A stretch of DNA of 5,771 bases from Lentisphaeria bacterium (GTDB lineage: Bacteria > Verrucomicrobiota > Lentisphaeria > Victivallales > JAUVCU01), in assembly GCA_030590715.1 (NCBI GenBank), contig JAUVCU010000117.1:1-5771 (forward strand), in the 5' to 3' direction. Both the position numbers and the translations under genes were made by a program. Below the pieces are notes generated by a model. It did not search any database. It saw only the letters and a list, made by a program, of their open reading frames with translations, and was not told the origin of the DNA. Shown here piece by piece: positions 1 to 5,771 of the stretch; positions within the stretch are counted from its first letter, which is position 1, and each line of letters starts with the position of its first letter.

Positions 1-421
1 TCAGCTATTTCACAAATAGGATAAAAGTTTGAACGAACTCGCTCGTTTTCGTCATCATCTAAACGCACATCCGGTTCAGGCTCAAAATAGTTTGTGAGGA
101 AAAGCCCGTCTTCACCATCAAGTTCAAGCCACTCTCCGGTAAACAAAGGATGCCCCGTAGAGATAAGCAACGTCCCGCCCGGCTTCAGCATTTTTGATAA
201 ATTGCTAATCACGTCCTGCGGACAGGGAGAAAAAGTAATTGCATAACTGGAATGGATAAGGTCAAACTCGCCATACTCTTCCAGATTAAGCTCCTCCATC
301 GAGGCACATTTGAATTCTACATCAACGTTTTCTTCATCAGAAATGATTCTTCCATACTCAAGTTGTTTGTCTGAAATATCAGTAGCTATACACGAGGCCC
401 CGTTTTTGGCCAGATAAATAC
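1..421 (-). pseudogene. 5'-truncated second copy of the SAM methyltransferase gene (runs off the left edge)
   Basis: This stretch matches 665-1085 base for base at a constant offset of 664, with 8 substitutions (positions 6, 14, 96, 203, 339, 384, 399, 408) and no indels, about 98% identity. It encodes the part of the methyltransferase from about residue 65 to residue 204 (numbering of the 265-residue intact protein). The frame stays open to the window edge. Upstream homology stops abruptly at 421, and the frame then meets a TAA at 443-441 after a few unrelated codons. The N-terminal third, including the glycine-rich SAM-binding loop (GAGAGQ), is missing, so a working methyltransferase is not expected. 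Coding differences are His138Asn, Ser201Cys and Met203Ile; the other five are silent. An internal ATG at 299 exists but has no convincing ribosome binding site. The sequence left of position 1 is unseen, so the 3' end of this copy is unknown. Confidence 0.85.
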
Positions 422-453
422 AAAAAAGAGCGGACAGGCCTTACAGAAAGGCC
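422..453 (-). terminator. Possible weak intrinsic terminator after the methyltransferase gene
   Basis: A perfect 6-bp GC-rich inverted repeat, ggcctt at 437-442 and aaggcc at 448-453, encloses a 5-base loop. Read on the minus strand, downstream of the methyltransferase stop, the hairpin is followed after nine bases by a run of six T (422-427). The gap between stem and T-run is larger than in a good intrinsic terminator. The bases just left of the stem on the plus strand, gagcggaca, have no partner on the other side. The site may be a terminator that lost one arm, or only a weak one. It also marks the junction with the truncated gene copy. Confidence 0.35.
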
Positions 454-480
454 ACAAATGAGCAGAAACAGGGCTGCAAA

Positions 481-1278
481 CTAAAGTTTTCTGCACTTAA
501 ATATTACCAGCGCCGGAACGTTCTTAAGCTGCGGATAATATTCACACCATCCCTTACTTGAATAAGGAACGTTATTCTTAATTTGTGCCGGGCTCATTCT
601 TTCAATTGCAAGCGGCTTCGGTTCCTGTATTCGCTCGATAACAAGACCGGCATTAAACATCCAGTCAGCCATTTCACTAATAGGATAAAAGTTTGAACGA
701 ACTCGCTCGTTTTCGTCATCATCTAAACGCACATCCGGTTCAGGCTCAAAATAGTTTGTCAGGAAAAGCCCGTCTTCACCATCAAGTTCAAGCCACTCTC
801 CGGTAAACAAAGGATGCCCCGTAGAGATAAGCAACGTCCCGCCCGGCTTCAGCATTTTTGATAAATGGCTAATCACGTCCTGCGGACAGGGAGAAAAAGT
901 AATTGCATAACTGGAATGGATAAGGTCAAACTCGCCATACTCTTCCAGATTAAGCTCCTCCATCGAGGCACATTTGAATTCTACATCAACGTTTTCTTCA
1001 TCTGAAATGATTCTTCCATACTCAAGTTGTTTGTCTGAAATATCAGTCGCTATACACGAGGCTCCGTTTTTTGCCAGATAAATACTATTCTGCCCTGCAC
1101 CAGCTCCGACTTCAAGACACCTTTTACCATTCAGTTCAGAAGGTAATAATTTAAGAACACTATCACCCGGGACCAATGGTCCATAGTGAAATTCATCTAA
1201 TGAAATAGTAACAGCGTCATTGTAAATATTCGCAATCGAATCCCAATAATCACCAAGGTGTTTAACATCTTTCTTCAT
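481..1278 (-). CDS. Class I SAM-dependent methyltransferase, substrate unknown
   Basis: This encodes a 265-residue soluble Rossmann-fold methyltransferase of the Methyltransf_11/25 type. The SAM site is clear. Motif I is LEVGAGAGQ at residues 55-63, the acidic end of strand 2 is in TDIS at 78-81, motif IV is FDLIHSSYAI at 117-126, and the post-motif strand LKPGGTLLIS is at 143-152. The C-terminal third, with GHPLFTGEW and an acid-rich LDDDENER stretch, probably forms the substrate cap. Nothing in it identifies the acceptor; small-molecule methylation is a guess. I start at the ATG at 1278, one base after the protease stop codon, with GTGGGA about 6 bases upstream. A GTG at 1290 would add four residues but has AAGAGA directly abutting it, with no spacer. 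It is the last gene of the operon, coupled to the protease gene. A truncated, 98% identical copy lies just downstream. Confidence 0.85.
   Translation of the reverse strand: MKKDVKHLGDYWDSIANIYNDAVTISLDEFHYGPLVPGDSVLKLLPSELNGKRCLEVGAGAGQNSIYLAKNGASCIATDISDKQLEYGRIISDEENVDVEFKCASMEELNLEEYGEFDLIHSSYAITFSPCPQDVISHLSKMLKPGGTLLISTGHPLFTGEWLELDGEDGLFLTNYFEPEPDVRLDDDENERVRSNFYPISEMADWMFNAGLVIERIQEPKPLAIERMSPAQIKNNVPYSSKGWCEYYPQLKNVPALVIFKCRKL
665..1085 (-). repeat. Direct repeat partner of 1-421, inside the intact methyltransferase gene
   Basis: This is the intact-gene copy of a 421-bp direct repeat whose other copy fills 1-421. Both copies have the same orientation and are spaced exactly 664 bp apart. 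Similarity ends sharply between 1085 and 1086 (421 and 422 in the other copy). The left limit is set only by the window edge, so the true repeat may be longer. A simple explanation is a tandem duplication of a 664-bp unit equal to 422-1085. Confidence 0.9.
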
Positions 1279-1279
1279 T

Positions 1280-2548
1280 CTAAATCCCACTCTCTTGATA
1301 AATCATTACGCCTTTCAGCACATCAATTGCCCGTTTCAGCTGGGCATCAAAAACAACTTTTTCTCCTTCCGGAAAAATAGTTCCCGGATATTTACTGATC
1401 TGCACGTTTAAAGCAATTTTATTTTCGTCTTCAACTTCGACTTTTATATCCGGTTCAATTCCCGCTTTGTGAATAACATATTCATTCGGCGTATAATATT
1501 TCGCAATAGTAAATTTGACTGCGCCTTTATTACTGAGATCGACAACGGTCTGAACAGAACCTTTTCCAAACGTTTTTTCACCGATCAGAACCGCGCGGTT
1601 GTAATCTTTCAGGCAGCCTGCAACAATCTCGGACGCACTTGCCGATGAATCATTAACCAGAACAACCATAGGTATTTCAGTAATTTTAACAGCACAGTTT
1701 ACAGACTTATACACGACTTTATCTTTCTTTTTACGGCCTTGTGTGTAAACCACCAGCTTATCCTTATCAATAAACCGGCTGCACACCTGAACTGCAGAAT
1801 CGATAAATCCACCCGGGTTATTACGCAGATCAAAAACCAGAGCTTTTATCCCCTGCCCTTCCAGGTCTATCAATGCTTTATCAAGCATTTCCGCTGTTGG
1901 ACGGGAAAATTGATTTAAGTGTATATACCCGATATTACCTTCCATAACTTTAGAAATACTGATCGGGTTTACTTTTATGATCTCTCTTTCTACAAGCAGA
2001 TCCAATTTTTTATCGTCAGAAGGTCTGAATACTTTCAGTTCAACTTTTGTCCCTTCAGCCCCTTTGAGCATTCCCACGCTCTCTCTAAGCCCCATCTCCT
2101 TGACTGGCTTGGAATTTACGTGAGTTATAAAATCGCCTTCTAAAACACCAGCTTTAGCAGCAGGTCCATCTTCCCGTACACTAAGCATTTCCAGCCCGTC
2201 CTTGGTCATTATCAGAACCACACCGATTCCTCCGAAAACACCGGAACTTGAATCACTAAACTGGTTATATTTTTTGGAATCTAAATATGTGCTGTAGGGA
2301 TCCAATCCTCTCACCATTCCAGCCAGAGCATCGTCGATCATTTCCTTGTACGAGACTTCTCCTTCATCCACATAGTTTTCATGGAGAAGCTGCATAACAT
2401 GCATTAATAATGTCAGAGATGAATATGCATTATCATTCAAGGCTGTTTTAGTTTTTTCATCTGCATCACTTTCTTCGGATGCACACAACGGGCTCAACAA
2501 CAAAAAACATGAGAACATCATTACTGCCAGGTTCTGAAAAAATCTCAT
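1280..2548 (-). CDS. Exported S41 family carboxy-terminal processing protease (CtpA type)
   Basis: This 422-residue serine protease clips or degrades envelope proteins from their C-termini. Residues 1 to about 23 form a signal peptide (hydrophobic core, likely cleavage after PLCA), so it should act in the periplasm. A helical N-terminal region follows to about 100. A PDZ domain spans about 107-175 (GIGVVL, DGPAAKAGV, GDFI) and recognises substrate tails. The S41 core spans about 190-370, with VFDLRNNPGG at 238-247 and the catalytic motif SSASASEI at 301-308. By alignment with Prc and D1 processing proteases, in which Ser and Lys are 25 residues apart, the dyad is Ser304 and Lys329 (TFGKG), with Gln333 as the usual third residue. 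All catalytic residues are present and the length is normal. The ATG at 2548 has AAGG 7 bases upstream. It lies between tadA and the methyltransferase gene. CtpA-like proteases often control peptidoglycan hydrolases in other bacteria; the substrate here is unknown. Confidence 0.93.
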   Translation of the reverse strand: MRFFQNLAVMMFSCFLLLSPLCASEESDADEKTKTALNDNAYSSLTLLMHVMQLLHENYVDEGEVSYKEMIDDALAGMVRGLDPYSTYLDSKKYNQFSDSSSGVFGGIGVVLIMTKDGLEMLSVREDGPAAKAGVLEGDFITHVNSKPVKEMGLRESVGMLKGAEGTKVELKVFRPSDDKKLDLLVEREIIKVNPISISKVMEGNIGYIHLNQFSRPTAEMLDKALIDLEGQGIKALVFDLRNNPGGFIDSAVQVCSRFIDKDKLVVYTQGRKKKDKVVYKSVNCAVKITEIPMVVLVNDSSASASEIVAGCLKDYNRAVLIGEKTFGKGSVQTVVDLSNKGAVKFTIAKYYTPNEYVIHKAGIEPDIKVEVEDENKIALNVQISKYPGTIFPEGEKVVFDAQLKRAIDVLKGVMIYQESGI

Positions 2549-2561
2549 AGCGATACCTTAT

Positions 2562-3089
2562 TTACTTTTCGTTTTTACGTGACTCTCTTACATTTTTGAA
2601 AAAGCGTTGAATGATCTCTCTCGATTCAGCTTCAAGAACTCCACCGGTAACTTCTACCTGATGAAGCATACCTGGGAAACCAGTGATATCCAATGCGCCA
2701 CCAGCACCTCCCGACCGTGGGTCAGGCAGACCGAATACAACGCGATCAACTCTACAGTTTACCATCGCCCCGGCACACATAGCACAAGGTTCTTTCGTAA
2801 CGTAAATTGTAACTCCTTCAAGACGCCAGTTCTCAATCGCAGCTTCGGCTTGAGTTATTGCAAGAATTTCAGCATGCGCTGTCGCATCCTTCAACATTTC
2901 AACCTGATTATAGGCGCGAGCTATTATACGCCCTTCCTTTACCGCTACTGCTCCAATTGGGACTTCCCCGTTTGATTCCGCAATCTCAGCCTGACGCAAA
3001 GCCATACGCATATAATATTCGTCATCAAACTTGATTACCGGGAAGTCATCAATATCTTCTTCATCGTTAAATATAAAATCTAAACTCAT
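2562..3089 (-). CDS. tadA: tRNA-specific adenosine deaminase TadA
   Basis: This zinc deaminase converts adenosine 34 to inosine in the anticodon of tRNA-Arg(ACG), allowing it to read CGU, CGC and CGA. The 175-residue protein has the complete cytidine/deoxycytidylate-deaminase signature. His72 and the proton-shuttling Glu74 are in THE-like context AHAEI (71-75), and PCAMC (101-105) supplies Cys102 and Cys105 for zinc. EVPIGAVAV (42-50) and the Asn in RAYN (58-61) match the family. The first 24 residues are unusually acidic (ten Asp/Glu) and extend slightly beyond the typical N-terminus. I start at the ATG at 3089, two bases after the tsaD stop and preceded by AGGA at good spacing. A longer in-frame ATG at 3122 would overlap tsaD and adds residues with no family character. 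The downstream gap to the protease gene is 12-13 bases, so it is in the same operon. Confidence 0.95.
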   Translation of the reverse strand: MSLDFIFNDEEDIDDFPVIKFDDEYYMRMALRQAEIAESNGEVPIGAVAVKEGRIIARAYNQVEMLKDATAHAEILAITQAEAAIENWRLEGVTIYVTKEPCAMCAGAMVNCRVDRVVFGLPDPRSGGAGGALDITGFPGMLHQVEVTGGVLEAESREIIQRFFKNVRESRKNEK

Positions 3090-3091
3090 AA

Positions 3092-4186
3092 TTATTCCTG
3101 ACCCGCGGTTGAGCTTTGGCAAAAAGGAACATTCGAAATTTTGGGTAATCGCGCATAAGCATCGATATCCAAAGGAGAAAACAACTCTTTCTGGTAATAA
3201 TGAAAGCCGATTCCCGCGACCATCGCGGCATTGTCAGTACAATACTTTTTAGGAGCCAAAAACAAATTATAATCTTTTGAGAAGACCATTTCGAAACGCT
3301 CTCTTAAAGGGCCATTGCAGGCAACACCACCAGAGACAACAATTGATTTGCCTCCGAAAAACTCGACTGCATCTTTTGTCTTTCTTACGAGAACGTCAAC
3401 GATTGCCTCCTGATATGATGCAATAGAATCTTCAAGGACTTTTCCTTCAACTTTGTCTCCGCCCCCAAGTTTATCGCAATGATATAAAAGCGCAGTCTTC
3501 AAACCACTGAAACTGAAATTAAATCTGTTCCCTTCTGTTACTTTCTTCCCGCCGGCACCTGTCAGTGAACGTGGGAATGCATAGGCCTTTTTATCTCCGT
3601 TCCTGGCGATGCGTTCCAGAATAGGACCACCGGGATACCCCAGATTCAAAAGTTTTGCCCCTTTGTCAAAAGCTTCCCCTGCTGCATCATCAATAGTAGT
3701 ACCAACAACTTCAGCTTTTCCATCAGCTGTAATCTTAACAAGATTGGTATGTCCGCCCGATACAACCAGGGAGATCATCGGATAGATATCTTCATGCTCA
3801 AGCTCTTTTACGCCGCAATCCAGAAAAGCACCGTAAATGTGTGCGAGAAAATGGTTTGTTCCAATCAAAGGTATATCATTTGAGAGTGCCAGACCGCGGG
3901 CAAAACTCACCCCGACAAGCAGTGCCGGCATCAATCCCGGTCCATTAGTAACAGCGACCGCGTCAACTTCATCAATTTTCATATCTGCATCGTGTAACGC
4001 CTGACTGACCACGTGGTTTATTGCCTCAAGATGTTCTCGGGCAGCCAATTCAGGAACCACTCCTCCATATGGAGAATGTTTGGCTATTTGAGATGCCACA
4101 ACATTACTGCGTATATCTTCACCATTTACTACTATTGATGCCGCAGTCTCATCGCAGCTCGTCTCTATTCCTAAAATGACAGACAT
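3092..4186 (-). CDS. tsaD: tRNA N6-threonylcarbamoyladenosine transferase subunit TsaD
   Basis: TsaD transfers the threonylcarbamoyl group from threonylcarbamoyl-AMP to A37 of ANN-decoding tRNAs, working with TsaB and TsaE in the cytoplasm. The 364-residue length and ASKHA-fold signatures are typical. Phosphate-loop motif LGIETSCDET is at 5-14 and YGGVVPELAAREH at 40-52. Metal ligands are His112 and His116 in NHFLAH, with Asp318 in CTDNAAM. VVSGGHTNL (141-149), GEAFDKGAKLL (170-180) and SGGVACN (285-291) complete the nucleotide site. No key residue is missing. The ATG at 4186 has GGAG 7 bases upstream. It is the promoter-proximal gene of the operon, and its TAA is two bases before the tadA ATG. 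Neither tsaB nor tsaE is in view. Confidence 0.96.
   Translation of the reverse strand: MSVILGIETSCDETAASIVVNGEDIRSNVVASQIAKHSPYGGVVPELAAREHLEAINHVVSQALHDADMKIDEVDAVAVTNGPGLMPALLVGVSFARGLALSNDIPLIGTNHFLAHIYGAFLDCGVKELEHEDIYPMISLVVSGGHTNLVKITADGKAEVVGTTIDDAAGEAFDKGAKLLNLGYPGGPILERIARNGDKKAYAFPRSLTGAGGKKVTEGNRFNFSFSGLKTALLYHCDKLGGGDKVEGKVLEDSIASYQEAIVDVLVRKTKDAVEFFGGKSIVVSGGVACNGPLRERFEMVFSKDYNLFLAPKKYCTDNAAMVAGIGFHYYQKELFSPLDIDAYARLPKISNVPFCQSSTAGQE
3096..3099 (-). promoter_or_regulatory. Ribosome binding site that fixes the tadA start
   Basis: On the minus strand AGGA lies 6 bases before the ATG at 3089. It sits inside the last codons of tsaD, so ribosomes finishing tsaD can reinitiate on tadA. 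No comparable site sits ahead of the longer in-frame start at 3122. Confidence 0.6.
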
Positions 4187-4260
4187 GCCATATCTCCAAA
4201 ATAATTTCTAAATTTTATATGCAACAAAATCAAAACTTTTTCACACAAATACTAAGCAGA

Positions 4261-4288
4261 AATGTAACGCAGACGTAGTCATAAACAA
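4261..4288 (-). promoter_or_regulatory. Tentative sigma-70-like promoter for the tsaD operon
   Basis: On the minus strand TTGTTT (4288-4283) and TACATT (4266-4261) are separated by 16 bases. This would place the start near 4254, about 67 bases before the tsaD ATG. Both boxes deviate from consensus. A TATAAA nearer the gene is another possible -10 but has no good -35 at the right distance. Confidence 0.3.
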
Positions 4289-4308
4289 ATCAACACTGAT
4301 AGATATTT

Positions 4309-4389
4309 AACCGCTAAATTAAAGAGGTTAAGGACTAAAAGAGTAAGTCCTTATATAAGGATTAAAAAGAGTACCCAATTTAAGCGGTT
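4309..4389. repeat. Long-spaced inverted repeat with internal hairpin and palindrome
   Basis: The outer arms are aaccgctaaatt (4309-4320) and aatttaagcggtt (4377-4389), complementary except for one bulged base at 4382. Between them lie an 8-bp stem, taaggact (4329-4336) with agtcctta (4346-4353), and a perfect 14-bp palindrome tccttatataagga (4348-4361). The hairpin and the palindrome share bases, so the two folds exclude each other. Another 6-bp pair is ttaacc (4307-4312) with ggttaa (4326-4331). This is dense symmetry for 80 AT-rich bases, and could be an operator or a structured leader. Confidence 0.6.
4329..4373. repeat. Imperfect direct repeat pair, 17/18 bases
   Basis: The unit taaggactaaaagagta (4329-4345) recurs as taaggattaaaaagagta (4356-4373), with one substitution and one inserted A. 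The starts are 27 bases apart and 10 bases lie between the copies. Only two copies are present, so this is not a CRISPR array. It could be a pair of regulator sites or the product of a small tandem duplication. Confidence 0.65.
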
Positions 4390-4405
4390 TTAGTCGACAA
4401 TAATT

Positions 4406-4434
4406 TTGAAAAAAATCAAAACACTCCTTATATT
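4406..4434 (+). promoter_or_regulatory. Candidate sigma-70 promoter for the LysM gene
   Basis: TTGAAA (4406-4411) and TATATT (4429-4434) are separated by an ideal 17 bases. Transcription would start near 4441 and give a leader of about 40 bases ahead of the ATG at 4482. The surroundings are very AT-rich, so chance matches are common, but this is the best-spaced pair in the gap. Confidence 0.45.
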
Positions 4435-4481
4435 GAAAACAGGAAATCAAATATAAAAAAATAACTATAAAGAGATCAAAC

Positions 4482-5750
4482 ATGAAACTAAATGTTAAAG
4501 AATTCTTATCCAAAAACACATCTCTTCAAATGGCGATATGTGCAGGAGCTCTAATAAGTGGAGGCTGTGCTCCTCAAGTATTTAAGCCAAGTAATATTAT
4601 ACCACCTCCAGTAATTGAACCGCCTGCATTTTCACAAAGTCAGCAGAAAGCTCTTTTTGCACCTGTTGAAATGATTAAAGAAGATACATACCCTACTGAA
4701 TTTATGATAATTGAAGACATAGCTCCGTTTGAAACAGAGGCTCCTCTGCAGAGGACTTTTATTGAAACTCTACCTGTACTTGAAACAATTGATGCACAAA
4801 GCATTCAATATACAGTCAAGAAAGGTGATTCTATCTGGAAAATTGCACGTGAATACGGAATCAGCATGAGAGAACTTGCTGACTTCAACAGAATTCCACT
4901 AAGGAAAATGTTGGTTGTCGGTCAAAAAATATCGTTACCACCAGGAGCTGAGTTCGTTCCAGCAAATAAACGCCCTGCTATCAAGCCTACACGCAAACCC
5001 GCGAGAAAGACAGCAGCAACTAAAAGAACAAAGACAAAGAGAGTCAAGCAAGTAGTGATTCCTAGTGACGGAAAGCACATTGTAAAAAAAGGTGATTCAC
5101 CCTGGTCTATTGCGATTAAATACAACTTGAAAACATCGACACTACTTGATGCAAACAATCTTCCTGACAACCCGGTTCTTCGTGCAGGTCAGGTTCTTGA
5201 AATCCCTGTAACTGGTTCCAAAAAACAGGTTACTAAAAAGCCTAAAAGCCAACCAGTAGCAAACGTAACTCCTGTTGAAACGACACCGGCTGAAAATATT
5301 ATTGACCCGGTAGATGATTTTTATCTTGACGGAATTGACATAGACAATATCGACATTGAAAAATACACAACAACGACAACTGATTCTATCTTCGAAGATA
5401 CTGAAATGAGCATCATTAATGAAAATGAAACTCTTGATCTTGATAGCGATATGATCACCGACATGGACAATGCGATTACTGAGAGTGATATTGCTATCGA
5501 CCTTGAGCAAATAGAATTTTCTGACGTAGTAGACATGGACAGTGAGTTAAATTCTTTGATCAATGCACAGGACGATGGGCTTTACACTGATGAACCTGCC
5601 GTAATCAATGTTATTGAAGACCAGATCACTGTTGAAGATTTCGCTAAGCGTTACGGCAGAAAAGCTGAGGCTATCATTGAATTGAATCCTAGTCTTACAG
5701 CAACGGGAGTTCTGATAAAAGGAATGAGCATTAAAGTTCCAACGGAATAA
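4482..5750 (+). CDS. Probable lipoprotein with three LysM modules and charge-segregated linkers
   Basis: This 422-residue protein should be exported and bind peptidoglycan. The N-terminus has a hydrophobic segment ending in ISGGC, with Cys29 as a plausible lipidation site; the box is non-canonical, with Ser at -3. A proline-rich stretch follows. LysM1 is about 108-153 (YTVKKGDSIWKIA ... VGQKISLP) and LysM2 about 199-242 (HIVKKGDSPWSIA ... AGQVLEIP). A divergent LysM3 closes the protein at about 377-420 (ITVEDFAKRYG ... IKGMSIKVP). The linker 163-189 has 13 Lys/Arg and no acidic residue. The linker 271-371 has 33 Asp/Glu and one Lys. There is no recognisable amidase, M23 or NlpC/P60 domain, so it is more likely an anchor or adaptor than a hydrolase. 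AGAG sits 7 bases before the ATG, and TAA is at 5748-5750. The 21 bases after the stop show no terminator. It is transcribed away from the tsaD operon. Confidence 0.85.
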   Translation: MKLNVKEFLSKNTSLQMAICAGALISGGCAPQVFKPSNIIPPPVIEPPAFSQSQQKALFAPVEMIKEDTYPTEFMIIEDIAPFETEAPLQRTFIETLPVLETIDAQSIQYTVKKGDSIWKIAREYGISMRELADFNRIPLRKMLVVGQKISLPPGAEFVPANKRPAIKPTRKPARKTAATKRTKTKRVKQVVIPSDGKHIVKKGDSPWSIAIKYNLKTSTLLDANNLPDNPVLRAGQVLEIPVTGSKKQVTKKPKSQPVANVTPVETTPAENIIDPVDDFYLDGIDIDNIDIEKYTTTTTDSIFEDTEMSIINENETLDLDSDMITDMDNAITESDIAIDLEQIEFSDVVDMDSELNSLINAQDDGLYTDEPAVINVIEDQITVEDFAKRYGRKAEAIIELNPSLTATGVLIKGMSIKVPTE

Positions 5751-5771
5751 CTCTTTTAATAAATTAACAAA

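Larger units (their letters stand above)
4187..4481. other. AT-rich divergent intergenic region between tsaD and the LysM gene
   Basis: These 295 bases separate two divergently read genes and carry no credible coding sequence. From left to right they hold the tsaD ribosome binding site (4194-4197), a tentative tsaD promoter (4261-4288), a repeat and palindrome cluster (4309-4389), a candidate promoter for the LysM gene (4406-4434) and that gene's ribosome binding site (about 4471-4474, AGAG, 7 bases before the ATG). The repeat cluster lies between the two candidate promoters, so it could be an operator acting on both, but no regulator is visible in the window. Confidence 0.7.

Noticed and set aside
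1..299. Fragment read as a functional short protein from the internal ATG at 299
   Set aside because: It would lack the SAM-binding loop, has no good ribosome binding site, and is better explained as a remnant of the neighbouring gene.
422..480. Junction considered as an integron attC site or transposon end
   Set aside because: No GTTRRRY/RYYYAAC core pair, no terminal inverted repeats or target duplication and no integrase or transposase are visible.
1919..2975. Plus-strand frames opposite the protease and tadA genes
   Set aside because: They lie antisense to well-supported conserved genes and have no recognisable motifs.
3090..3122. Longer tadA start at 3122
   Set aside because: It would overlap tsaD by about 30 bases, adds 11 residues without family character, and the ATG at 3089 has the better ribosome binding site.
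4329..4373. Direct repeat considered as a CRISPR array
   Set aside because: Only two imperfect units with a 10-base gap are present, with no spacers of regular length and no cas genes.
4328..4519. 63-codon minus-strand reading frame, hydrophobic, in the divergent gap
   Set aside because: It overlaps the start of the LysM gene and the repeat cluster, has no clear ribosome binding site, and its composition is what AT-rich intergenic sequence gives by chance.
5142..5563. Minus-strand reading frames opposite the LysM gene linkers
   Set aside because: They mirror the acidic, low-complexity coding region and show no domain features; the plus-strand gene explains the openness.

Overview
The window (low-to-moderate GC by eye) looks like chromosomal DNA of a Gram-negative bacterium. 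It holds a core tRNA-modification pair (tsaD, tadA), an exported carboxy-terminal processing protease and a LysM lipoprotein. The protein style recalls marine Desulfovibrio-type Desulfobacterota; that placement is an impression from the sequences, not a demonstrated match.

Layout. Reading leftward on the minus strand from about 4186, four genes form one tightly packed operon: tsaD (t6A37 of tRNA), tadA (inosine 34 of tRNA-Arg), a signal-peptide-bearing S41/CtpA-type protease, and a class I SAM-dependent methyltransferase. Intergenic gaps are 2, 12-13 and 1 nt, which implies co-transcription and translational coupling. A 295-bp AT-rich gap (4187-4481) separates this operon from a divergent plus-strand gene (4482-5750). 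That gene encodes a probable lipoprotein with three LysM modules joined by a strongly basic and then a long strongly acidic linker. The gap has candidate promoters on both strands and, between them, a compact cluster of direct and inverted repeats.

Left edge. Positions 1-421 are a second, 5'-truncated copy of the methyltransferase gene in the same orientation, matching 665-1085 with 8 substitutions and no indels. The fragment lacks the SAM-binding glycine loop and is cut off upstream by an in-frame stop, so it is called a pseudogene fragment. Most of its differences fall at codon third positions, which suggests divergence while under protein-level selection. A 59-bp junction (422-480) with a small hairpin plus T-run, a possible terminator, lies between the two copies.

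How the genes work together: tsaD and tadA both modify the tRNA anticodon loop. The protease and LysM protein are envelope proteins. The methyltransferase has no assigned substrate. I see no CRISPR array, tRNA/rRNA gene, transposase or obvious defence system. The points most worth a second look are the duplicated methyltransferase fragment, the repeat cluster between the divergent promoters, and the charge-segregated LysM protein.
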